In this document: positions 14,723 through 19,958 of the stretch, in pieces
How the letters are laid out: each line of letters opens with the position of its first letter
How positions within the stretch are numbered: the stretch's first letter is position 1
Assembly (NCBI GenBank): GCA_046705265.1
Contig: JBJKQL010000028.1
Location: 1 to 19,958 of the forward strand
Length of the DNA: 19,958 bases
DNA from: JAJYTL01 sp046705265
GTDB taxonomy: Bacteria > Pseudomonadota > Alphaproteobacteria > Ferrovibrionales > Ferrovibrionaceae
Direction: 5' to 3'
The notes under the pieces: model-generated
What the model was told of the DNA's origin: nothing
Databases searched by the model: none
What the model saw: only the letters and a program-made list of their open reading frames with translations
Position numbers and translations under genes: made by a program

Positions 14723-15982
14723 TCAGGCAGGCTCGGCGAGGTCCAGCACGGCGTGCAGAAGGACGTCTGCCCCGGCGGCGAGGTCCGCCGCCGTCGCGCT
14801 TTCCGCTTCGTTATGGGAAAGCCCGGCGGCGCAAGGCACGAAGATCATTCCGGTCGGCGCCACCTTCGAAATGTTGCAGGCGTCATGACCGGCACCGGAG
14901 ACGATTGGCTGATGTGCCAGTCCAAGCTTCGTCGCCGCATCCGCGATAGCGCCGACGCAGGCCGCGTCAAAGTGAATCGGCGGGATATAGAGAATTTGCG
15001 CGATCTCGGCATCGAGCCCGATTTCGCCGGCAATTTCCGCCAACGCCACGCGGAGCGCCTTGTCCATTGCGGAAAGCGCCGTGTCCTCGGGATGACGGAG
15101 ATCGACCGTGAGGAAGACGCGGCCCGGAATCGTGTTTCGCGAATTTGGCGACGACTGAATCATGCCGACAGTCGAGACGCCGGGCTGATGCGCGGCCGCG
15201 ACCCGGCTCACTGCCTGGACGAGCCGCGCGGCGCCGAGCAGCGCGTCATGGCGGTTCGCCATCGGGGTGGTGCCGGCATGGGCTTCCTGGCCGGTCAGCG
15301 TCACTTCGTACCAGCGTTGCGCCTGCGCGCCCTGTACGACGCCGATGGTACTGCCCGCAGTCTCGAGCACCGGTCCCTGCTCGATATGGCATTCGAAAAA
15401 GGCACGGAACGGCCGCCCGCCGGTCGGCTGGTCGCCGGCATAGCCGATGCGGGCAAGCTCGTCGCCCATGGTCTTGCCGTCCACATCGGCCCGGGATAGC
15501 GCGTAATCTTCGCCGAACACGCCGGCATAGACGCCGGATGCCACCATCGCCGGCGCGAAGCGCGAGCCTTCCTCGTTGGTCCACATCGCGACCTCAATCG
15601 GCGCCCGTGTGTGAAGTCCGTGGTCGTTCAAGGTGCGGATCACCTCGAGCCCGGCGAGAACGCCATAGGCGCCGTCGAACTTGCCGCCGGTCGGCTGGCT
15701 ATCGAGATGGCTGCCGGTGACGATCGGCGGCAGGGTCTCATCCGTGCCGGCGCGACGGGCGAAGATATTGCCCATGCGGTCCACATTGACCTTGAGGCCG
15801 GCGTCACGACACCAGGAAACGAACAGATCTCGGCCTTCGCGGTCCTCGTCGGTCAGCGCCAGGCGGCATACGCCGCCCTTTTCCGTGGCGCCGATTTCGG
15901 CGAGCCGCATAAGGCTTTGCCACAGCCGCTCGCGATCGATGCGAAGGTTGGACGCATTGGCCACGTCGGCCGCGCTTGGCAT
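14723..15982 (-). CDS. M20-family Zn-dependent amidohydrolase (hydantoinase/carbamoylase group)
   Basis: The 419-residue enzyme belongs to the group of N-carbamoyl-L-amino-acid hydrolase, beta-ureidopropionase and allantoate amidohydrolase, which cleave carbamoyl or ureido groups from amino-acid-like substrates. The two-metal site is complete: TGSHLDSQPTGGKFDGAYGV with H92 and D103, TNEEGSRF with E137/E138, FECHIEQGP with H199 and GLSHNEAE with H390. The dimerisation lid has the typical GQEAHAGTTPM and PNSRNTIPG. The leading segment RIDRERLWQSLMRLAEIG is the usual family start. Only three bases separate it from the rhodanese stop codon upstream, so the two are likely translated from one message. 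No hydantoinase or allantoinase gene is adjacent, so substrate is open. Confidence 0.9.
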   Translation of the reverse strand: MPSAADVANASNLRIDRERLWQSLMRLAEIGATEKGGVCRLALTDEDREGRDLFVSWCRDAGLKVNVDRMGNIFARRAGTDETLPPIVTGSHLDSQPTGGKFDGAYGVLAGLEVIRTLNDHGLHTRAPIEVAMWTNEEGSRFAPAMVASGVYAGVFGEDYALSRADVDGKTMGDELARIGYAGDQPTGGRPFRAFFECHIEQGPVLETAGSTIGVVQGAQAQRWYEVTLTGQEAHAGTTPMANRHDALLGAARLVQAVSRVAAAHQPGVSTVGMIQSSPNSRNTIPGRVFLTVDLRHPEDTALSAMDKALRVALAEIAGEIGLDAEIAQILYIPPIHFDAACVGAIADAATKLGLAHQPIVSGAGHDACNISKVAPTGMIFVPCAAGLSHNEAESATAADLAAGADVLLHAVLDLAEPA

Positions 15983-15985
15983 CGC

Positions 15986-16408
15986 TTATCCCGTCCCTTT
16001 GGCCGGTTTCACCTTGTCGTCGCGTTTGGCGACCGGGGCGCCGGAATCGCGCCAGGCGCGGAAACCGCCCTCGATATGGGCAACTTGCGGCAAGCCCATA
16101 TCCTTGAGCGTCTTGGTCGCCAAGGCGGAACGCTGGCCGGCGGCACAGAACAAGACATACCGTTTCCCCTCGGTGAAGACCGGCTTGTAATAGGGGCTCT
16201 CGGGATCGACCCAGAATTCCAGCATGCCGCGCGGCGCATGGAATGCGCCGGGGATGACACCGTCGCGATCGAGCTCGCGTACATCGCGAAGATCGACAAA
16301 AACTACGTCCTCCCGGCCATGAAGCGCACGAGCCGTCTCGACCTCAAGGGTTTCGATCTCTTTCATCGCTTGTTCGACCAGGGCATGCACGCCCGTCTTC
16401 AACGCCAT
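15986..16408 (-). CDS. Single-domain rhodanese-like sulfurtransferase
   Basis: A small cytoplasmic rhodanese-fold protein, 140 residues, which carries sulfur as a cysteine persulfide or acts in redox or thiol chemistry. It has VVFVDLRDVRELDRDGVIPG (35-54), the active-site loop CAAGQRS with C88, and the closing IEGGFRAW (112-119). Starting at ATG 16408 puts GGAG six bases upstream; an ATG immediately before (16411) and a GTG at 16444 are alternatives. The tail is lysine-rich and probably disordered. It leads the M20 hydrolase gene with a three-base gap. A link between sulfur transfer and that hydrolase is not established in the family and is only suggested by position. Confidence 0.9.
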   Translation of the reverse strand: MALKTGVHALVEQAMKEIETLEVETARALHGREDVVFVDLRDVRELDRDGVIPGAFHAPRGMLEFWVDPESPYYKPVFTEGKRYVLFCAAGQRSALATKTLKDMGLPQVAHIEGGFRAWRDSGAPVAKRDDKVKPAKGTG

Positions 16409-16785
16409 CATTTTCTCCGTGGGCTTGGGTTCATGCTGGCTCACGCGGCGGGCGACGTCAAATCTTGCGAGGCATTCCGACCAAGAAGATGATTGGTGGA
16501 GATTGTTTTAGGCCATCTCGGCACAAGAGACGGAAAGTCCACTCGCATTTTTGCCTCTACGTCCGGTGTCCGCAAATGCAAGCCATTTGCATTTTTACAA
16601 CGACCGGATAGTCATTCCGAGAAAACCCGCCGACCAGCAATTTTCAAAGCAGAGCCTCGTCGCGACCGCGGGGCCAGGCCCGCCGTCCGGTGCGCCACGG
16701 CGGACCTGTCCGGCATGCCCTACCGCGGCAGGCTTATGCTCGCATCGCTTCCTGTTGAAGACCCCGATCACGCGGCAACCGGGGT
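16409..16785. other. Non-coding gap with short hairpins
   Basis: No convincing gene is seen in these 377 bases. At 16572-16594 the plus strand can form either of two overlapping stems: GCAAATG/CATTTGC (16572-16578 with 16584-16590) or AAATGCAA/TTGCATTT (16574-16581 with 16587-16594), ending in a short T run. Its direction does not match a gene end, so its role is unclear. The stretch must hold the promoter for the rhodanese operon, but I found no convincing hexamers. Confidence 0.5.
16761..16785 (-). terminator. Possible terminator stem after the FAH-family gene
   Basis: ACCCCG (16761-16766) and CGGGGT (16780-16785) pair around a 13-base loop and begin directly after the stop codon of the FAH-family gene. 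The stem is GC-rich but short and lacks a U tract. Confidence 0.3.
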
Positions 16786-17628
16786 TCAGGCATCGCGCCG
16801 AACCTCCTGGCGTTGCTCGCCGAGGCCCGTGATGCCAAGCCGCATGACGTCGCCCGGCTTGAGGAACTTCGGCGGCTTCATCCCAAGGCCGACACCCGGC
16901 GGCGTCCCGGTGATGATGACGTCGCCCGGATCGAGGGACATGAACTGGCTCAGGTAGCTAACGAGATAATCGATGGGAAAGATCATCGTGCGGGTATTGC
17001 CTGACTGCATCCTCTTGCCGTTGACCTCGCACCACAGGTCGAGTTTTTGCGGGTCCTTGATCTCGTCGCGTGTGACGAGCCAGGGTCCGAGCGGCGAGAA
17101 GGTGTCGCAGGCCTTGCCCTTGGTCCACTGACCACCGCCACGCTCCAACTGATAGGCGCGTTCGGAGACATCGTTGCCGATCGTATAGCCGGCGACATAG
17201 TCGAGCGCCGCCTTGCGGCTGACGTATTTCGCCTTGCGGCCGATCACCACCGCGAGTTCGACCTCCCAGTCGCCCTTCTTCGCCCCCTTCGGCAACACAA
17301 CCGTATCGTTGGGGCCGACAATACAGCTATTCGGCTTCAGAAAAACCACCGGCTCTGCCGGAATCGGCTGGCCAGCTTCCTTCGCGTGATCGACATAATT
17401 TAGGCCGATAGCGACCAGCTTGCCGACGCCAGCGACCGGCGGTCCGAGCCGCGGGGTGCCGCGCACGACCGGCAGATTCCTTGCCGCCTTGAACTTTCGT
17501 AGCGCGGCGGGGGCCAGCGTATTGGGCTCGATGTCGTCGACCACTCGGGAAAGGTCGCGGATGCGCCCCTCGTCATCCAACATCCCCGGCTTTTCTCTTC
17601 CCGGCCGTCCATATCGCAGGAGTTTCAT
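16786..17628 (-). CDS. Fumarylacetoacetate hydrolase family protein
   Basis: The 280-residue protein belongs to the FAH superfamily of metal-dependent C-C hydrolases, decarboxylases and isomerases, which includes acylpyruvases and 2-hydroxyhepta-2,4-diene-1,7-dioate isomerase. It has the short N-terminal cap (MKLLRYGRPGREKPG, then DLSRVVDDI) and the catalytic domain: IGLNYVDHAKEAG (74-86), FLKPNSCIVGPND (96-108), DWEVELAVVIG with metal ligands E122 and E124, YTIGNDVSERAYQ with D153, and GDVIITGTPPGVGLGM (235-250). The start is ATG 17628, the usual family beginning with AGGA upstream; a longer open frame to 17757 has no family support. It stands alone with gaps of more than 300 bases on both sides. 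Substrate cannot be assigned. Confidence 0.9.
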   Translation of the reverse strand: MKLLRYGRPGREKPGMLDDEGRIRDLSRVVDDIEPNTLAPAALRKFKAARNLPVVRGTPRLGPPVAGVGKLVAIGLNYVDHAKEAGQPIPAEPVVFLKPNSCIVGPNDTVVLPKGAKKGDWEVELAVVIGRKAKYVSRKAALDYVAGYTIGNDVSERAYQLERGGGQWTKGKACDTFSPLGPWLVTRDEIKDPQKLDLWCEVNGKRMQSGNTRTMIFPIDYLVSYLSQFMSLDPGDVIITGTPPGVGLGMKPPKFLKPGDVMRLGITGLGEQRQEVRRDA

Positions 17629-17959
17629 CTTTTTCTTGTCCTGTTCGGAGGTAATTCTTGAGAGGCCACACCTTAAGGAAGTAGGCCGCAAACGCAAGCC
17701 GTTCAGGTCCAAGACATGGCATCGAGGACAGGCGGCACGGACGGAAGCGCCATCCATTCAACTACCGCTTCGAACGCGAGCCCAACCTGCCGGCACCCGG
17801 TGCTCGTGCGTAAGGCGCAGCCCGCGACGAAAGGACCGCGACGGATATATCGTACCATGTCTAAAAATGGTCGTCGCATGTCTGCTGTGTGCTTTCCGCT
17901 CTTCCCCTCGCGCCTGAGGTCTCGTACCATGTGACGAGAGAATGGGAGGGTGACTGGCC
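17629..17959. other. Divergent non-coding region between FAH-family and Sel1 genes
   Basis: These 331 bases hold no gene I can support. Part (17629-17849) shows nothing distinct; promoters for both flanking genes are expected here but no clear hexamers were seen. The right part carries the three related repeats listed separately, and GGGAGGG nine bases before the Sel1 start. Confidence 0.5.
17850..17934 (+). repeat. Three direct copies of TCGTNNCATGT upstream of the Sel1 gene
   Basis: TCGTACCATGTCT at 17850-17862, TCGTCGCATGTCT at 17871-17883 and TCGTACCATGTGA at 17922-17934 share TCGT-NN-CATGT. Their starts are 21 and 51 bases apart, close to two and five helical turns, as expected for binding sites on one DNA face. 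The third copy is also embedded in the inverted repeat CTCGT/ACGAG (17921-17938). A regulator-binding array is inferred. Confidence 0.4.
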
Positions 17960-18385
17960 ATGGCCGGGGATGAGACGCACACCCTAAAAACCCTCGTCGA
18001 TGCGGCGCAAAAGGGCGACGCGGCGGCTCAATTTGAACTCGGCCGGCGCTATTACCGCGGTGAAGGCGCTCCGCAGAATAATGTAATTGCGATACGGTGG
18101 TTCCGTCGTGCTGCTGATCAAGGGCACGTCGTTTCGAAGATCTATGTTTCCGAGCTGGCGCACGAAGATAACCTGTCCGAGGAACCGGCCCTGCAGCGCT
18201 GGTTGAAAAATGGCAATCATTCGGTGCCGCTCGCGCCATCGCCGTTGCCGGCCACGTTGGCGAAGCCACGGCGCTTGCCGAACCTGTGGCGGCGTGCCGC
18301 CGTGTCGGTTTTTATCGCCGGTCTCGGCCTTGCCCTCGTCCTTTTTCTCTGGTGGTGGCAGGGCAACCTGCCCGGCCTTCGCTAG
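17960..18385 (+). CDS. Sel1-repeat protein with C-terminal membrane anchor
   Basis: A 141-residue protein of unknown role. Residues about 8-56 form one Sel1-like (TPR-related) repeat, usually a protein-binding module: DAAAQFELGRRYYRGEGAPQ, then AIRWFRRAADQGHVVSK. Only one clear repeat is present, with a degenerate second helix pair to about residue 83. A proline-rich linker (88-108) is followed by a transmembrane segment at about 113-133 (AAVSVFIAGLGLALVLFLWW) and a short tail ending GLR. The Arg-rich stretch before the segment suggests the repeat stays in the cytoplasm. GGGAGGG upstream supports the ATG at 17960. It stands alone between a divergent FAH-family gene and an insertion sequence. 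It is likely a small membrane-tethered adaptor. Confidence 0.75.
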   Translation: MAGDETHTLKTLVDAAQKGDAAAQFELGRRYYRGEGAPQNNVIAIRWFRRAADQGHVVSKIYVSELAHEDNLSEEPALQRWLKNGNHSVPLAPSPLPATLAKPRRLPNLWRRAAVSVFIAGLGLALVLFLWWWQGNLPGLR

Positions 18386-18459
18386 AACAACATCGGTTCG
18401 CCTCGAATCGGCCCCAACCCTAGCCGAGCTGTCCTCGCCGAGCGACCGAGCCAGTAATA

Positions 18460-18483
18460 CCATTCTGCATTAATCAGAACTCA
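18460..18483 (+). repeat. Left terminal inverted repeat of the IS630 element
   Basis: These 24 bases match the reversed right end at 18 of 24 positions, including CTGCATT and the inner ACTCA. The stop codon of the transposase second frame (18474-18476) lies inside the repeat. Confidence 0.8.
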
Positions 18484-19007
18484 TGAGCCCACAGACGTCG
18501 CCCGATGGAGATGATTTTCCAGGGCTGCTCGATAAGGTTGTTCCAGGCGTGGCAAGCTAAGGCGACGATCTGCTCGTAGTCCTCGAAGACCCTGTTGGAT
18601 AGCCAGTTTTCTCGGATGAACTGCCCTATGTTCTCGACCGGATTGAGTTCCGGGGAGCGCGGCGGCAGAGGGAGGATGGTGATGTTTTTCGGCACCGCCA
18701 GTTTGTCAGTTGTGTGCCAGCCCGCCCGATCCATCATCAGCACGGCATGAGCGCCGGGAGCGACTTGCGAGGCGATCTCGTCGAGATGCCGTTGCATGGC
18801 TTGGGTCTCGCAGCGGGGCAGGACGAGAGCGGCACCGACCCCGCGCTCGGGACAAACGGCGCTGAAGATATAGGCCGACTTGGTGCGCTGGTCGCGAGGC
18901 GCGACAGGACGGGTTCCCCGTTTGACCCAGCGCCTGGTGATCTTGTTCTTCTGGCCGACCCGGGCTTCATCCTGCCACCACAGTTCTATCTCGGTTCCGG
19001 GCGGCAA
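18474..19007 (-). CDS. IS630-family transposase, catalytic part (orfB)
   Basis: The 177-residue reading frame holds the DDE catalytic domain: first aspartate in LWWQDEARVGQKNK (D13), second in VLMMDRAGWHTTDK (D93) and glutamate in SPELNPVENIGQF (E125), followed by the usual NWLSNRVF and a conserved C-terminal tail (PWKIISIGRRLWAHEF). The listed start is only a TTG with no ribosome-binding site; the frame is open further upstream to the A6 run at 19042-19047, where it would read KNFPGELATIRASLPPGTE, the usual IS630 sequence at this point. It is therefore most likely made only as a fusion with orfA through -1 frameshifting. All three catalytic residues are intact. Confidence 0.88.
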   Translation of the reverse strand: MPPGTEIELWWQDEARVGQKNKITRRWVKRGTRPVAPRDQRTKSAYIFSAVCPERGVGAALVLPRCETQAMQRHLDEIASQVAPGAHAVLMMDRAGWHTTDKLAVPKNITILPLPPRSPELNPVENIGQFIRENWLSNRVFEDYEQIVALACHAWNNLIEQPWKIISIGRRLWAHEF

Positions 19008-19558
19008 GGAGGCTCGGATCGTTGCCAGCTCGCCGGGAAAGTTTTTTGAAAAGCCTCAAGGGCCTCGACGTTCTGGGCGTAGTGGCGCGGCCGGGCCGAC
19101 AGCTTGCGGAACCCCATCGCCTTCAGTTCCCGGCCCACCGTCGTTTCGTCCATCGAGATCCCGAATTCCTCAAATACCCACTGCGCCAAATCCTTGAGCC
19201 GCCAGCGTACCACCCCGTCGACTGCCGGGATCGGACCACGCGCCACTGTCGCCGCCAACGCCTGCCGCTGCGCCGCATTCAGCTTCGACGCCTGCCCCGG
19301 GGCCTTGCAGTCAATCAGGCCATCGGGACCCGACGCGTTGAAATGGAGAACCCAGTCACGGACGAGTTGCAGCCCCACCCCACCAAGCTTCGCCGCCCCA
19401 CCGCGGCTGCCGCCGTCGTAGATCGACGCCAGCGCAAGAAGTCGCCGCGTCTGATCGGCGTCCCGCGACTCTCGCGCAAGGGCTCGAAGGCTGGGACCTT
19501 CATAATCGGAACGAAGGGCTATTGCCGATGCTATGGCAAACCTCCTACTGTTTGCCAC
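18986..19558 (-). CDS. IS630-family transposase, DNA-binding part (orfA)
   Basis: The 190-residue frame holds the helix-turn-helix DNA-binding half of an IS630 transposase: RRLLALASIYDGGSRGGAAK, then VRDWVLHFNASGPDGLID, and a second winged-helix part with GVVRWRLKDLAQWVFEEFG and LKAMGFRKLSARPRHYAQN. The end from residue 174 (ASWQRSEPPCRPEPR) is out-of-frame sequence after the A6 slip site; shifting -1 restores the family sequence into orfB. The open frame starts with GTG at 19558, but the only strong ribosome-binding site, AGGAGG, lies inside it, six bases before an ATA codon at 19534-19532. That ATA may be the ancestral start, mutated from ATG, or a weak natural start. Confidence 0.85.
   Translation of the reverse strand: MANSRRFAIASAIALRSDYEGPSLRALARESRDADQTRRLLALASIYDGGSRGGAAKLGGVGLQLVRDWVLHFNASGPDGLIDCKAPGQASKLNAAQRQALAATVARGPIPAVDGVVRWRLKDLAQWVFEEFGISMDETTVGRELKAMGFRKLSARPRHYAQNVEALEAFQKTFPASWQRSEPPCRPEPR
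19042..19047 (-). other. A6 slippery run, probable -1 frameshift site of the transposase
   Basis: On the coding strand the sequence is CAAAAAAC, read CAA AAA ACT in orfA. Slipping back one base gives CAA AAA AAC TTT CCC, which reads Q-K-N-F-P and continues into orfB without a stop. Many insertion sequences use A-rich heptamers for programmed -1 frameshifting. A simple one-base deletion from a seven-A run would look the same. Confidence 0.6.
19534..19557 (-). promoter_or_regulatory. Hairpin around the transposase ribosome-binding site
   Basis: TGGCAAAC (19534-19541) and GTTTGCCA (19550-19557) form a perfect 8-bp stem with an 8-base loop. On the transposase message the AGGAGG sequence lies almost wholly in this loop, and the first base of the following ATA codon is in the stem. 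Such a structure could limit transposase translation. The function is inferred. Confidence 0.4.
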
Positions 19559-19596
19559 AGTGACTCATATTCCGCCCTTCCTGGGAATCCGCCTTG

Positions 19597-19620
19597 TGAG
19601 TCGTCATCAATGCAGCTTGG
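19597..19620 (-). repeat. Right terminal inverted repeat of the IS630 element
   Basis: Read inward on the minus strand this starts CCAAGCTGCATTGATG and ends ACTCA, matching the left end at 18 of 24 positions. TA follows immediately at 19621-19622. Confidence 0.8.
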
Positions 19621-19696
19621 TATAAGTCCTGCTCCGATTCTAGTAGATTGCATCTGACATTTGAGTCCCGGAAGGGATTCCCAAGCGGGCGGGCGC

Positions 19697-19837
19697 ATGC
19701 GAATCTGCGGCATGCACACAGGAATATCCATCACTGTAAAGCCATCTGACCGCAAGCGGCTGAGGGCGATTTTGAAGGACCGCAACGCGCAACAGAAGCA
19801 TGTCTGGCGGGCCGAGATCGTGCTTCTTGCGCCCTAG
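19697..19837 (+). pseudogene. N-terminal remnant of a second IS630-family transposase
   Basis: A 46-codon frame reads MRICGMHTGISITVKPSDRK, then LRAILKDRNAQQKHVWRAEI, ending VLLAP and TAG. This is the characteristic start of another IS630-type transposase subgroup, whose members continue after VLL with a helix-turn-helix and catalytic domain. Nothing after the stop resembles the rest, so the copy is truncated. It differs clearly from the complete element 77 bases to the left and lies on the opposite strand. An internal ATG at 19712 is an alternative start. Confidence 0.7.
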
Positions 19838-19958
19838 CATTACAGTTGCTTTTTTCGTTTGATATGCGCGCGCCTTGCTTCCGCTTGATGTGCGCGTCGC
19901 CAAAGCGACCATGCGATGATTGTCGCCGGCTGGATACGCCGCTGAGCGAGCTTGATGG
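19838..19958. other. Right edge, no gene recognised
   Basis: The last 121 bases hold no supported gene. Two loosely similar segments (around 19858-19873 and 19886-19901, each near TTGAT-R-TGCGCG) repeat about 28 bases apart. The truncated transposase remnant ends just before this stretch. Confidence 0.4.

Larger units (their letters stand above)
18460..19620 (-). mobile_element. IS630-family insertion sequence, complete, about 1.16 kb
   Basis: Both ends can be read. The left end CCATTCTGCATTAATC and the right end (read inward) CCAAGCTGCATTGATG begin imperfect terminal inverted repeats. Each end is flanked directly by TA (18458-18459 and 19621-19622), the target dinucleotide duplicated by IS630/Tc1-mariner elements. 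The element is 1161 bp and carries a transposase in two overlapping frames joined by a possible -1 slip. IS630 transposases are DDE enzymes that move DNA by cut and paste. It inserted 74 bases downstream of the Sel1 gene and beside a second IS630-type remnant. Confidence 0.85.

Noticed and set aside
16493..16957. 154-residue open frame on the plus strand, partly in the gap before the rhodanese gene
   Set aside because: Runs antisense into the FAH-family gene and shows no protein-like pattern.
17716..17934. 72-residue open frame between FAH-family and Sel1 genes
   Set aside because: No good ribosome-binding site, no recognisable fold and it overlaps the repeat cluster.

Overview
The window reads as GC-rich chromosomal DNA of an alphaproteobacterium, probably of Rhodospirillales or Hyphomicrobiales type. 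This is inferred from gene order and protein style: a histone-deacetylase-like gene followed by xseB and dxs, a two-domain alphaproteobacterial type dCTP deaminase, an ECF sigma factor with a membrane partner and a Metal_resist-type periplasmic protein, and many CoA-dependent lipid enzymes. No rRNA, tRNA, CRISPR array or prophage is visible.

Layout. Positions 1-1450 (minus strand): the 5' end of dxs, then xseB, then an HDAC/acetylpolyamine-amidohydrolase family gene. Positions 1718-3253 (plus): an ECF sigma factor, a one-pass membrane protein that is probably its anti-sigma factor, and a membrane-anchored CpxP/CnrX-like protein. Positions 3422-5248 (plus): typA/bipA. Positions 5256-8460 (minus): mtnA followed by a fused class II aldolase/short-chain dehydrogenase, which together look like a compact salvage route for 5-deoxypentose phosphates. 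Positions 8587-9590: an operator-like palindrome and a MarR-GNAT fusion gene broken by a stop codon and a frameshift. Positions 9667-11837 (plus): a 2,4-dienoyl-CoA-reductase-like SDR, then dcd with two DnaA-box-like sites ahead of it. Positions 11854-16408 (minus): rhodanese, M20-type amidohydrolase, acyl-CoA synthetase and alpha-methylacyl-CoA racemase. Positions 16786-17628 (minus): a fumarylacetoacetate-hydrolase-family enzyme. Positions 17960-18385 (plus): a small Sel1-repeat protein with a C-terminal membrane anchor. Positions 18460-19620: a complete IS630-family element with readable ends, followed by a remnant of a second, different IS630-family transposase (19697-19837).

How genes fit together. 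The racemase, acyl-CoA synthetase and dienoyl-CoA-reductase-like SDR fit branched or unsaturated fatty-acid catabolism. The M20 hydrolase and FAH enzyme are typical of amide/ureide and ring-cleavage product degradation, but their substrates cannot be read from the sequence. The sigma/anti-sigma/sensor trio forms one regulatory operon whose targets are not in view. The most interesting candidate is the mtnA-aldolase/SDR pair: with the palindrome and the broken regulator beside it, it may be a variant of the dihydroxyacetone-phosphate shunt in which the aldehyde product is handled by a fused dehydrogenase. The right end is the only clearly mobile region.
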